DNA from: Marinobacterium sediminicola
GTDB lineage: Bacteria > Pseudomonadota > Gammaproteobacteria > Pseudomonadales > Balneatricaceae
Length of the DNA: 64,000 nt
Direction of reading: 5' to 3'
Assembly (NCBI RefSeq): GCF_022343685.1
Contig: NZ_CP092123.1
Span: 434,001-498,000, forward strand
Shown: piece after piece, positions 39,288 to 47,901 of the stretch
How positions within the stretch are numbered: position 1 is the stretch's first letter
How the letters are laid out: every line of letters starts with the position of its first letter
Position numbers and translations under genes: made by a program
Notes under the pieces: model-generated
The model's input: only the letters and a program-made list of their open reading frames with translations
The model's database searches: none
What the model was told of the DNA's origin: nothing

Positions 39288-40445
39288 TCAGGCCGGCAGC
39301 TCGTTCAACAGCGCGCGTCGAATCCGGTCCACCGCTTGTTCCAGCAGCGCTCTGGGGCAGCCGAAATTCAGGCGCATGAAACGGTCGTCACCGAAGTCGC
39401 GCCCCGGTGACATGCCGACCCCGGCCTGTTCGAAGAAATGGGGCGGGTTTTCCAGACTGGCGGCAGACACGTCGATCCAGGCCAGGTAGGTGGCTTCGAT
39501 CGGGTCCAGTTTCAGGCCGGGGATGGCGTTGATCGCTTCTACAAGATAATCGCGATTGGCGCGCAAATAGTTGAGCTGGGCGCGGTTCCACTCGTCACCG
39601 TCGCGGTAGGCCGCCAGTGTGGCGGTATAGCCGAGCAGGTTGACGTCAGGCACGATGCCCTTGCGTACGCGCTGGAAACGCTGGCGCAGTTCCGGGTTCT
39701 GAATCACCGCGAAGGAGCAGCCCAGACCGGCGATGTTGTATGTTTTGCTCGGTGCCATCAGAGTGATGGTGCGCGCGGCGATCTCCTCGCCCAGCGAGGC
39801 GATTGGCGTGTGGGTGAGCCCCGGCTCCAGAATCAGGTCACAGTGGATCTCGTCTGAACAGATGATCAGGTCGTGGCGAATGATGATCTCGGCCAGAGCG
39901 CTCAGTTCCTCGCGACGATAAAGCGTGCCTCCCGGGTTGTGCGGATTGCAGAACAGCAGCAATTTCGCCTCGGGCGTAATGGCCGCTTCAAGCGCTTCCA
40001 GGTCAATCAGTGTCCGGCAGTCCTCGCCGCGCTTGAGGGGTACCTTGATCAGGGTGCGCTCCGAAAGGCGAGGCGCAGACATGAAGGGCGGGTAGACGGG
40101 GGCTGGCGTGATCACCGCCGAGCCGCTCTCGCCGACGGCTCTGCAGGCCAGATTGAGACCGCAGACCAGTCCCGGCAGCCACACCAGGTCGTTGGCTTCT
40201 ATTTGCCAGTCATACCGCGACTGCATGCGCTCAATCACCAGTTGGTTCAGCTCCTGCGGCGTGCAGGTATAGCCGAAAACGCCATGGTCGATGCGCTGAT
40301 GCAGGGCCTCGATCACCGGTTGAGGCGCCATGAAATCGGTATCGGCCACCCACATCGGCAGAATTTCGCTGTCGGCATATTTCTCCCATTTTTCGCTGGA
40401 AGTGGCGCGGCGGTCGATCAGCTGGTCAAAACGGGTGGCATTCAT
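39288..40445 (-). CDS. patB: MalY/PatB family cystathionine beta-lyase / aminotransferase
   Basis: A fold-type I PLP enzyme of 385 residues. The PLP lysine lies in LMAPSKTYNIAGLGCSFAVI, and the N-terminal LPMWVADTDFMAPQPVIEAL and FGYTCTP are typical of the MalY/PatB group, which mostly cleaves cystathionine or cysteine to pyruvate and ammonia. Substrate cannot be settled from sequence. It is divergent from leuA and converges with epmA. The gene name follows the Bacillus homologue. Confidence 0.88.
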   Translation of the reverse strand: MNATRFDQLIDRRATSSEKWEKYADSEILPMWVADTDFMAPQPVIEALHQRIDHGVFGYTCTPQELNQLVIERMQSRYDWQIEANDLVWLPGLVCGLNLACRAVGESGSAVITPAPVYPPFMSAPRLSERTLIKVPLKRGEDCRTLIDLEALEAAITPEAKLLLFCNPHNPGGTLYRREELSALAEIIIRHDLIICSDEIHCDLILEPGLTHTPIASLGEEIAARTITLMAPSKTYNIAGLGCSFAVIQNPELRQRFQRVRKGIVPDVNLLGYTATLAAYRDGDEWNRAQLNYLRANRDYLVEAINAIPGLKLDPIEATYLAWIDVSAASLENPPHFFEQAGVGMSPGRDFGDDRFMRLNFGCPRALLEQAVDRIRRALLNELPA

Positions 40446-40473
40446 GTCCCTGGCTCCTGGTCTCTATGCGTGT

Positions 40474-40500
40474 TGACGAGTGCAGCTTGGTGATACAATA
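40474..40500 (+). promoter_or_regulatory. Candidate sigma-70 promoter of leuA
   Basis: TTGACG and TACAAT are 15 bases apart, about 93 bases before the leuA ATG. The spacing is shorter than the usual 17. I found no leader peptide with a leucine run, so classical attenuation is not evident. Confidence 0.45.
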
Positions 40501-40592
40501 AGCCTATCTTCAGCTGCCTTCCACCTGTGATCTCAAGGCAGACGTATCCACACCCGGACAGGAGTTGTTCGGGCCCGACGGGAGTAGTGAGC

Positions 40593-42137
40593 ATGAGCTG
40601 CAATGATGACCGCGTGATTATTTTCGATACCACCTTGCGTGACGGCGAGCAGAGCCCGGGCGCGTCGATGACGCGTGACGAGAAGCTGCGCATCGCCAAG
40701 CAGTTGGAAAAACTGCGTGTGGATGTGATCGAAGCGGGTTTTGCCATCGCCAGCCCCGGTGATTTCGAGTCGGTGAAAACCATCGCCGATACCATCAAGG
40801 ACAGCACGGTCTGTTCCCTGTCTCGTGCCCTGGATGCGGATATCGACCGTGCCGGTGAAGCCCTGCGCGGCGCCAATTCCGGTCGTATTCATACCTTTAT
40901 TGCGACCTCACCGATCCACATGCAGTACAAGCTGCAGATGGAGCCGGATCAGGTGGTTGAAAACGCGGTGCGTGCGGTGAAACGTGCCCGTAACCTGATC
41001 GATGATGTGGAGTTCTCACTGGAGGATGCCAGCCGCTCGGAGCTGGACTTCATGTGCCGTATCATCGAGCAGGTGATTGATGCCGGTGCCCGCACCATCA
41101 ATATTCCGGATACAGTGGGCTATGCAGTGCCCCAGGAGTACGGCAATACCATTGCTCAGTTGATCCAGCGTATTCCCAACGCGGACAAGGCGATCTTCTC
41201 CGTGCACTGTCACAACGATTTGGGTCTGGCTGTCGCCAACTCTCTGGCGGCGGTGAGTGCCGGTGCCCGCCAGGTCGAGTGTACTATCAATGGCCTGGGT
41301 GAACGTGCCGGCAACGCGTCACTGGAAGAGATCGTGATGGCGCTGCGTACCCGCAAGGATGTACTGGGGCTGGAAACCCGCATCGATACGACTCAAATCG
41401 TGCCTGCATCCCGTCTGGTCTCAAGCGTGACCGGTTTTCCGGTTCAGCCGAACAAGGCGATCGTTGGTGCCAACGCCTTCGCTCACGAGTCCGGCATCCA
41501 TCAGGACGGTGTGCTCAAGCATCGCGAAACCTATGAAATCATGACCGCGGAAGATGTGGGCTGGAACACCAACCGTATGGTGCTGGGCAAGCTTTCTGGC
41601 CGTAATGCCTTCCGTACCCGTATGGAAGAGCTGGGTACCACCTTTGCATCTGATGCTGAACTCAATGCAGCCTTCTCCCGCTTCAAGGAACTCGCCGACA
41701 AGAAGAGTGAAATCTTTGATGACGACCTGGTGGCACTGGTCAGCGATGCACGTGCCTCTGCCGGTCATGAGAAGTACAAGTTGAGCAGCCTCAATGTGAC
41801 CTCTCAGACCGGTGAAACGCCGGTCGCCAGCCTGGTGGTATCGGTCGATGGTGAAGAGCACTCAGTAGAGTCATCCGGCAGTGGTCCCGTGGATGCGGCG
41901 TTCAAGGCGCTGGAACAGGTGGCCAACTCGGGCGCCAACCTGCAGCTGTACTCGGTCAACGCCATCACCAGCGGTACCGATTCTCAGGGCGAGGTGACCG
42001 TGCGTCTGGAAAAGGCGGGCCGTATCGTCAATGGTCTGGGCGCGGATACCGATATCATCATCGCCTCTGCCAAGGCTTACATTCATGCATTGAACATGCT
42101 GGATGCCAACATTCAAAAAGCGCACCCGCAGGTATAA
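40593..42137 (+). CDS. leuA: 2-isopropylmalate synthase
   Basis: LeuA condenses acetyl-CoA with 2-oxoisovalerate, the committed step of leucine synthesis. The DRE-TIM catalytic signatures are [15 protein letters not shown] and the metal-binding [18 protein letters not shown]. The C-terminal regulatory (leucine feedback) domain covers about residues 395-514. At 514 residues it is the classical bacterial long form. The ATG at 40593 is preferred (start [20 protein letters not shown]), with GGGAG 11 bases upstream. The other leu genes are not adjacent. Confidence 0.97.
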   Translation: MSCNDDRVIIFDTTLRDGEQSPGASMTRDEKLRIAKQLEKLRVDVIEAGFAIASPGDFESVKTIADTIKDSTVCSLSRALDADIDRAGEALRGANSGRIHTFIATSPIHMQYKLQMEPDQVVENAVRAVKRARNLIDDVEFSLEDASRSELDFMCRIIEQVIDAGARTINIPDTVGYAVPQEYGNTIAQLIQRIPNADKAIFSVHCHNDLGLAVANSLAAVSAGARQVECTINGLGERAGNASLEEIVMALRTRKDVLGLETRIDTTQIVPASRLVSSVTGFPVQPNKAIVGANAFAHESGIHQDGVLKHRETYEIMTAEDVGWNTNRMVLGKLSGRNAFRTRMEELGTTFASDAELNAAFSRFKELADKKSEIFDDDLVALVSDARASAGHEKYKLSSLNVTSQTGETPVASLVVSVDGEEHSVESSGSGPVDAAFKALEQVANSGANLQLYSVNAITSGTDSQGEVTVRLEKAGRIVNGLGADTDIIIASAKAYIHALNMLDANIQKAHPQV

Positions 42138-42146
42138 GGGGCGCTG

Positions 42147-43019
42147 ATGTCCTTGCAGGCTCATGAGCTGGAGCGTCACCAGTGGCTGGAGGCAATCGGC
42201 ATCGACAGCTGGTTGCCCCGTCAGCCACTGTCGGGTGCTGCCCCCTCGCCAGAGTGGGTCGAAACGTTTTGTTATCCCGAGTCCGATGCGTCGTCCTGGC
42301 AGGACGATTCCTGGGGCGGTGAGACAGTTGAAGAGCCGCCTCGGCCGGTTGCCGGAGCGGTCAAAGCGTCGGGGCCGAGGATCGATACGAGTGCCCTGCT
42401 GGATGAGCCTCGTCGTCCGAGCGAACGTCGCCCGGAGTCGTCTTCTCTGGCTCCTTCCACCAGTGAGGCTCAGGTGTCTGAGCTGCAGCGAGCCACTCCA
42501 GTTCGTGCCGCCAAGCCTGAACCGGCCCCCCGATTCAAGCTGGCCTGGCTGGTACGGGAAGATTTGTTGATCATCGATTCGTTGCCGCCCCACCAGCCGG
42601 AAGGCTTCAGCCGTCAGCACCGTCAACTGCTACAGGGCATCACCAATGCACTGGGAATCAAGGCGACTGAAGAGCTCTCGGCTCCGTTCATGCTGCCCTG
42701 GCCGATGCTGGCCGGTAAAACGTTGAATCAGGGACCGGATGAGGCGCGCAAGGCGGTCAGTCGAAAACTGCACAACACACTGGCGTTCAAGCCTGAAATC
42801 CGGCAGGTATTGCTGCTGGGTGAGGCTGCCAGCCATTGGGTGGTCGAGCAGGAAGGCCATTTTGATGATATGCAGGGCCGGGTGTTGGAATTGGGCGAAG
42901 GGCGCCAGGCGCTGGTGACCTTGAGCCTCAGTGAACTGTTGCGTCTGCCTGAGCGTAAGGCAGAGGTGTGGTGTGACCTGCAACCCTTCCGTCGTGACCT
43001 GAAGCAGGATCATGACTGA
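42147..43019 (+). CDS. holD: DNA polymerase III psi subunit, enlarged HolD-like protein
   Basis: This 290-residue protein is proposed to be the psi subunit that links the chi subunit and SSB to the clamp loader. The N-terminus (RHQWLEAIGIDSWLPRQP, about residues 10-27) lines up with the chi-binding peptide of E. coli psi (RRDWQLQQLGITQWSLRRP). A Pro/Ser/Glu-rich linker (~45-125) leads to a C-terminal domain (LAWLVREDLLIIDSLP ... QVLLLGEAASHWVV), about twice the size of the E. coli protein. It overlaps rimI, exactly as holD does in E. coli. Pseudomonad psi is known to be long and divergent. It could also be left as a hypothetical protein upstream of rimI. Confidence 0.7.
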   Translation: MSLQAHELERHQWLEAIGIDSWLPRQPLSGAAPSPEWVETFCYPESDASSWQDDSWGGETVEEPPRPVAGAVKASGPRIDTSALLDEPRRPSERRPESSSLAPSTSEAQVSELQRATPVRAAKPEPAPRFKLAWLVREDLLIIDSLPPHQPEGFSRQHRQLLQGITNALGIKATEELSAPFMLPWPMLAGKTLNQGPDEARKAVSRKLHNTLAFKPEIRQVLLLGEAASHWVVEQEGHFDDMQGRVLELGEGRQALVTLSLSELLRLPERKAEVWCDLQPFRRDLKQDHD

Positions 43020-43458
43020 GCTGCGTCCTTTGACCGATAACGATCTGGCTGCGGTACAACAGCTGGATCTTCTGTGCTTCGAGGGTGACGCGTTTGCATC
43101 TGGTTGGTGGCACAAGGCCGTCTCGGGACAGGGAGCCTTTGCCTCGGTGGCATGGCAAGATGACCGACTGCTTGGCTACTGCCTGTTCAGTCGCGTGCTG
43201 GATGAAGCCGAGTTGCTGCGTATCGCCATTGCCCCTGATGCCCGGCAGCGGGGGCTTGGAGCAAGACTGCTGAGCCATGCCGAAACGGCTCTCAGAGAGT
43301 CGGGAACTGCCCAGCTGTTTCTGGAGGTCAGGCTGTCCAATCAGCCGGCACAACAGCTTTATCGCCGTGCCGGCTGGCAGCAGAGCGGCAGGCGCAAGGA
43401 CTACTATCCACTGGCGGATGGTCGAGAGGATGCACTTATCTTCAGTCGCACACTCTGA
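43012..43458 (+). CDS. rimI: [Ribosomal protein bS18]-alanine N-acetyltransferase
   Basis: RimI is a GNAT enzyme that acetylates the N-terminal alanine of ribosomal protein S18. The acetyl-CoA loop is seen in ELLRIAIAPDARQRGLGARLLSHAE (R-x2-G-x-G), and RLSNQPAQQLYRRAGWQQSGRRKDYY is typical of the family. 148 residues. The start overlaps the upstream gene by eight bases (ATGACTGA). Confidence 0.95.
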   Translation: MTELRPLTDNDLAAVQQLDLLCFEGDAFASGWWHKAVSGQGAFASVAWQDDRLLGYCLFSRVLDEAELLRIAIAPDARQRGLGARLLSHAETALRESGTAQLFLEVRLSNQPAQQLYRRAGWQQSGRRKDYYPLADGREDALIFSRTL

Positions 43459-43487
43459 ATTCTGGTCTGAACTGAACGGGTAGCGCT

Positions 43488-44156
43488 ATGAGTCTGACAC
43501 AGGGGCTGATCAGCGGGGGCTGGCTCTGGGCTGCCGCTCTGTTTTCGGTATTCACTCTGTTGCTGGCCGTACGGTGTGCACCCTGGGGTGTGCTGGCGCA
43601 GGAACGGCGGTTGCAGCACCTGCTGTTTGGCGCCACGGTTGCGCTGATGCTGATGTGGACCATGCGTGCCGGTATTTCTCCCGGGCTGGGTATTCACTTT
43701 CTGGGCATGACGACGTTGACGCTGATGTTTGGCTGGGACCTGGCAATCCTGTCAGGCACGCTGGCCATGTTGGGCATGACTCTCATTGGGCAGGAAAGCT
43801 GGGATACCTTCAGCGTCAACGTGCTTTGTTCGGTTATTGTGCCTGCCTTGGCCAGTATGGGGGTGTTGCGACTGGTTGAAGCGCGTCTGCCAAGAAACTT
43901 CTTTGTTTACCTGTTTCTATGTGCCTTCTTTGGTGCCGGGGCGGCAACGGCGGTGGCCGGCATGGTGATGGCATTACTGCTTTGGGTGGATGGTGTCTAT
44001 GCCTGGGGCAAGATCTACCTGGAGTATGTGCGCTTTTTGCCGCTGATCATGTTCCCGGAAGGGTTGCTCAACGGCATCATCATGACCGCGATGATGGTGT
44101 TTCATCCCGACTGGATTCGTACTTTCGACGCGCGCCATTATATTGATGAGCAGTGA
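43488..44156 (+). CDS. CbiM-type energy-coupling factor membrane protein (orphan)
   Basis: A 222-residue polytopic protein with about six to seven hydrophobic segments, including the CbiM/NikM-like core PGLGIHFLGMTTLTLMFGWDLAILSG and a C-terminal FPEGLLNGIIMTAMM. In nickel and cobalt importers the N-terminal Met-His-Ile coordinates metal; here the N-terminus is MSLTQGLISGG with no histidine. No EcfT or EcfA genes are present in the window. Its role is uncertain: transport through shared ECF subunits elsewhere, or a different ligand. Alone between rimI and the convergent response regulator. Confidence 0.8.
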   Translation: MSLTQGLISGGWLWAAALFSVFTLLLAVRCAPWGVLAQERRLQHLLFGATVALMLMWTMRAGISPGLGIHFLGMTTLTLMFGWDLAILSGTLAMLGMTLIGQESWDTFSVNVLCSVIVPALASMGVLRLVEARLPRNFFVYLFLCAFFGAGAATAVAGMVMALLLWVDGVYAWGKIYLEYVRFLPLIMFPEGLLNGIIMTAMMVFHPDWIRTFDARHYIDEQ

Positions 44157-44175
44157 AGCTTCACCGAGACGGGTA

Positions 44176-44718
44176 TCAGCGCCTTACCGGGTGCTTGGCA
44201 AGCTTGCGTTGTAGAGTGCGACGATGCATGCCTAATGCGCGTGCAGTTGCAGAGATGTTCCCATCGTGCTCCTGCGGCACCTTCTGGATATGTTCCCACT
44301 CCAGTCGGTTGACGGACATGGGGGTATCGGGAATTTCTGCCGGTAACGCCACCGTGTCGGTATCAAACGCCAGTGCACGCAGAATCTGGTCGGCATCGGC
44401 GGGTTTTGGCAAATAGTTGTCAGCGCCGGACTTGATGGCGTCGACTGTTGTGGCAATGCTGGCATAACCGGTCAAAACCAGAATCTTCATCTCGGGATTC
44501 AACGCCCGCAGCTCTGGAATCAGTGCCAGCCCTGAAGGGCCGTCCATCTTCAGGTCAACGGTAGCATAAGTTGGAAGCTGCTCGCGTGCCTGACTGATTG
44601 CATCAGGGACGTTGCGTGCCACAGCAACCTCGAAACCCCGTCGTGTCATTGCTCGGGCCAGTACCCGGGTAAAGGTCGGGTCATCATCCACAATCAGAAA
44701 ATGTTCAGGCATCCACAT
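44176..44718 (-). CDS. Response regulator of RegA/PrrA/RoxR type
   Basis: A redox response regulator of 180 residues. The receiver has the acidic triad at Asp11-13 and phosphoacceptor Asp55 in ATVDLKMDGPSG. A Pro-rich linker leads to a Fis-type helix-turn-helix, DGNISATARALGMHRRTLQRKLAK, very close to the strongly conserved RegA DNA-binding helix. The ATG at 44718 has AAAGGA four bases upstream and overlaps the kinase gene by 14 bases. It likely controls respiration or electron-transfer genes. Confidence 0.93.
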   Translation of the reverse strand: MWMPEHFLIVDDDPTFTRVLARAMTRRGFEVAVARNVPDAISQAREQLPTYATVDLKMDGPSGLALIPELRALNPEMKILVLTGYASIATTVDAIKSGADNYLPKPADADQILRALAFDTDTVALPAEIPDTPMSVNRLEWEHIQKVPQEHDGNISATARALGMHRRTLQRKLAKHPVRR

Positions 44719-45928
44719 TGTCCTTTTGTCGAGGTGGAAGCAGAGGCAGGCAGACTTCAGTCAGTGTTCCGCCTTCAGGATGGTTATACAGGCGCACTTC
44801 ACCCTGGTGTCGGGCCAGGGTGGAAGTGGTCAGAAACAGGCCGATGCCCAGCCCGCGTCCCTTGGTCGTGACGAAGGGTTTCCCCAGCTGGTCAGCCTGC
44901 TCCAGTGGCAGGCCAGGGCCGTGGTCACGGATTTTCAGCAGAGCCGCCTGTCCGGAATCGGTGTCGCTCAGCTGGATTTCAATCTCGTCAGGACAGGCAT
45001 CGGCCGCGTTGTTGAGCAGGTTCAGCAATGCCTGGCGCAGGGTGGTTGAGTCCTGAACGAGGGATTCTTCGCTGATGCTGACGTCAAGCCTGTAGCCGAC
45101 TTCGGGACGCATCAGTCCCCACTCCTCTATGACGCCGTCCAGCAGCGTCTTGAGCGGAACCGCAGGACCGCTGACCTGCTCATCCCGAACCTTATGTGCC
45201 AGTTGGCGCAGGCGTTGGCTGCACTGCTCAACCTGTTCCTGCAACAGAGCGATATCCTCCTGCAGCTGAGGTGAGTCAGGGTGGTCCAGTGCCATCTCCT
45301 TCAGCGTGACTTTCATGGTGGCCAGTGGTGTACCCAGCTCATGTGCCGTGCCGGCGGCCATGGTGGCCAGGGAAAGCAGCTGCTGATCCTGAATCTGCTT
45401 TTCCCGCTCCTGCTGCAAGACCTGACGTTGCCTGTCCAAAGACAATTGCATCCGGTTGATGAACCAGATGACCAACAGCACGGTAAACAGGAAGTTTATC
45501 CACATGCCGGTAATGTGCAGGTCAAACAGATTGAGCAAGATGTGCTGGTGGCTATCGCCGGGTTCAATCAGCGGCTGGAAGTGCCGCAGCAGGATGCTGT
45601 ACAGGGTCACCACCATCAGTGCCATCAGCAGGGTAAAGCCCTTGGGCAGGGTTGCCGCGGTGATCAGCAGAGGTATCAGCAGGATGAAGATGAACGGGTT
45701 GGTCGCGCCTCCCGACTGGTAGAGGAGGCAGCCATAGAGCACAACATCGGCACAGACCTGGCTGAACAGTTCCCAGTCTGTCACCGGCAAGGGTGAATGC
45801 AGTCGGGTGAAGGTCATCAGGTTCAGCACCAGCAGCGCTGCCAGCACTGAGCCCAACAGCCAGGCATCCAGATTCAGGTGCAGGACGAAGAGGGCGAACG
45901 TCAGCGCACCGCTCTGTATGAGCAGCAC
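44705..45928 (-). CDS. Sensor kinase of RegB/PrrB/RoxS type
   Basis: A membrane histidine kinase with about six N-terminal membrane helices. Key family residues are visible: the ubiquinone-binding heptad GGATNPF (73-79), H-box AAGTAHELGTPLATM (His196), a redox-type cysteine at 236 (VEQCSQRLRQL), and ATPase boxes ending in GRGLGIGLFLTTSTLA. As given it starts at GTG 45928, but the family N-terminus probably begins earlier: the in-frame sequence NGYHASLLQLSYIRTL continues to a CTG at 45979 that has GGAG seven bases upstream. No ATG exists in that frame before the preceding stop. Confidence 0.93.
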   Translation of the reverse strand: MLLIQSGALTFALFVLHLNLDAWLLGSVLAALLVLNLMTFTRLHSPLPVTDWELFSQVCADVVLYGCLLYQSGGATNPFIFILLIPLLITAATLPKGFTLLMALMVVTLYSILLRHFQPLIEPGDSHQHILLNLFDLHITGMWINFLFTVLLVIWFINRMQLSLDRQRQVLQQEREKQIQDQQLLSLATMAAGTAHELGTPLATMKVTLKEMALDHPDSPQLQEDIALLQEQVEQCSQRLRQLAHKVRDEQVSGPAVPLKTLLDGVIEEWGLMRPEVGYRLDVSISEESLVQDSTTLRQALLNLLNNAADACPDEIEIQLSDTDSGQAALLKIRDHGPGLPLEQADQLGKPFVTTKGRGLGIGLFLTTSTLARHQGEVRLYNHPEGGTLTEVCLPLLPPRQKDNVDA

Positions 45929-46191
45929 CAGGGTGCGAATATAGCTCAGTTGCAGCAGCGAAGCGTGATAACCGTTCAGGGAAAATCTCCATCAATGTGT
46001 CGGGGGATCAGTATACCCCTGTACTTCAGACCGGATGCTGCGACCAAGTGTCGCATGAGGATTGTCGCATATATGCAACTTGATTAACGACTAAAGTATC
46101 AAACATACTAATAAAGGAAGTGCCGGCGCGCGCGTACATGCGGAGTCCGGCTGCAACCTGTTGTTTTATAACCTGAGGGAGACAGTCCATA

Positions 46192-47820
46192 ATGGCTGAC
46201 AATAGAGATCCTATGATCCCCGATGGTGATGTCAATCCTATCGATACAGACTACCAGATCGGTCAGGATAACATTGTTGTCAACGTAGGCCCGTTCGGGC
46301 TCGATATTCACAACCGTGTCTTTGCAATCTCCGGCTTTGCCGTTGTCGCCTTCGTATTCCTGACGCTGGCATTCCAGAATCAGGTCGAACCCCTGTTCAC
46401 GGACTTGCGCAACTGGCTGACAACCAGCCTTGACTGGTTCTTTATCAGTGCGGCCAACATTTTCGTGGTGTTGTGCATCGTGCTTATTTTTACGCCCCTG
46501 GGCAGAGTGCGTCTGGGCGGTACCGAGGCGCAACCGGACTACAGCTATCTGGGCTGGTTCTCGATGCTGTTTGCGGCCGGAATGGGGATCGGCCTGATGT
46601 TCTTTGGTGTTTCCGAGCCGCTTTCACATACGCTCAGTTCATTCGGTGGCACCAGTCTGGAAAACGGTGTACGTAGCGACTGGGCTCCATTGGGAGCTGC
46701 TGTCGGTGATGAGGAGGCGGCCCTTCAACTGGGCATGGCGGCGACCATTTACCACTGGGCTCTGCATCCCTGGGCGATTTATGCCGTGATGGCACTGGGG
46801 CTGGCACTGTTCTCGTTCAACAAAGGCTTGCCGCTGACCATTCGCTCGGTCTTTTACCCGCTTCTGGGGGAGCGTGTCTGGGGCTGGCCGGGTCATATCA
46901 TCGATATTCTCGCGGTACTGGCGACCCTCTTTGGTCTCGCTACTTCTCTGGGCTATGGTGCGTCCCAGGCGACATCAGGGCTTAACTACCTGTTTGGTAT
47001 TCCGCTGGGTGACACCACTCAGATTCTGCTGGTGATCGGCATTACCGGTATTGCACTGGTATCTGTGCTGGCCGGTCTGGATGCCGGGGTGAAGCGGCTG
47101 TCCGAAATCAACATGATGCTGGCGGTGTTGTTGCTGGTATTTGTGGTTCTTGTTGGTCCAACAGTCCTGCTGCTGACCGGATTTTTCGACAACCTGGTGT
47201 CCTACCTGCGCTACCTGCCGGAGCTGGCCAATCCTGTTGGTCGTGAGGATGCCAATTTTGCATCCGGCTGGACCGCCTTCTATTGGGCCTGGTGGATCTC
47301 CTGGAGCCCGTTCGTGGGCATGTTCATTGCCCGAGTCTCACGAGGCCGCAGTGTCCGCGAATTTATCATTGCCGTACTGTTGGTGCCCTCTACGGCCTGT
47401 GTGCTCTGGATGACCGTGTTCGGGGGAACCGCCGTCAATCTGTACTTTGCCGAGGGCTATACCGCGATCAAGGACGCCGCTTTGCCGCTGCAATTGTTCA
47501 CGATGCTGGATGTACTGCCGCTGGCTGAAATCACCTCCTTTATTGCCATCGTGCTGGTGGTGGTCTTCTTCGTCACCTCCTCCGATTCCGGTTCGCTGGT
47601 CATCGACGTGATCGCAGCGGGTGGCAAGGTGGATGCACCGACACCACAACGCGTTTTCTGGTGCACCTTTGAGGGACTGGTTGCAATCGCCCTTATTCTG
47701 GGGGGCGGTCTGGCTGCCTTGCAGGCAATGGCTGTGTCGACCGGCTTGCCGTTTACACTGGTGCTGCTGATGGCGGCTTTCTCAATGGTCAAGGGGCTGG
47801 CATCCGAGCCCCGGATCTGA
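46192..47820 (+). CDS. BCCT family betaine/choline/carnitine transporter
   Basis: A twelve-helix secondary transporter of 542 residues. The glycine stretch AAGMGIGLMFFGVSEP (about 128-143) is the Na+- and substrate-site motif, and FYWAWWISWSPFVGMFIARVSRGRSVREF is the BCCT signature with the aromatic box. The C-terminal tail is short, unlike osmosensing BetP, so regulation by osmolarity is not evident. It probably imports a trimethylammonium osmolyte. The N-terminal ~45 residues are cytoplasmic and acidic. Upstream at 46080-46109 are a TTGATT/CATACT pair and a small dyad (AGTAT-N5-ATACT) that may be its promoter. Confidence 0.94.
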   Translation: MADNRDPMIPDGDVNPIDTDYQIGQDNIVVNVGPFGLDIHNRVFAISGFAVVAFVFLTLAFQNQVEPLFTDLRNWLTTSLDWFFISAANIFVVLCIVLIFTPLGRVRLGGTEAQPDYSYLGWFSMLFAAGMGIGLMFFGVSEPLSHTLSSFGGTSLENGVRSDWAPLGAAVGDEEAALQLGMAATIYHWALHPWAIYAVMALGLALFSFNKGLPLTIRSVFYPLLGERVWGWPGHIIDILAVLATLFGLATSLGYGASQATSGLNYLFGIPLGDTTQILLVIGITGIALVSVLAGLDAGVKRLSEINMMLAVLLLVFVVLVGPTVLLLTGFFDNLVSYLRYLPELANPVGREDANFASGWTAFYWAWWISWSPFVGMFIARVSRGRSVREFIIAVLLVPSTACVLWMTVFGGTAVNLYFAEGYTAIKDAALPLQLFTMLDVLPLAEITSFIAIVLVVVFFVTSSDSGSLVIDVIAAGGKVDAPTPQRVFWCTFEGLVAIALILGGGLAALQAMAVSTGLPFTLVLLMAAFSMVKGLASEPRI

Positions 47821-47837
47821 AGCTTGCTGTGATCTGT

Positions 47838-47874
47838 CAGGCGGGGTCAGCGTATCGCGGGCTCCGCCTGTTTT
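47838..47874 (+). terminator. Terminator after the BCCT gene
   Basis: CAGGCGG (47838-47844) and CCGCCTG (47864-47870) pair around a 19-base loop, followed by TTTT. The stem is short but GC-rich. Confidence 0.55.
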
Positions 47875-47901
47875 CGTTATGAAACTGATGAGAGCGCTGA
47901 G

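Noticed and set aside
40446-40592. Leucine attenuator before leuA
   Set aside because: No short open frame with a leucine codon run and no terminator/antiterminator pair could be found.
45564-45995. Frame beginning MEIFPERLSRF with good ATG in front of the RegB-type kinase
   Set aside because: It runs in the wrong frame through the kinase membrane region and has a composition unlike a protein; its ATG only overlaps the ribosome binding site. I kept it as a hint for a possible frameshift.
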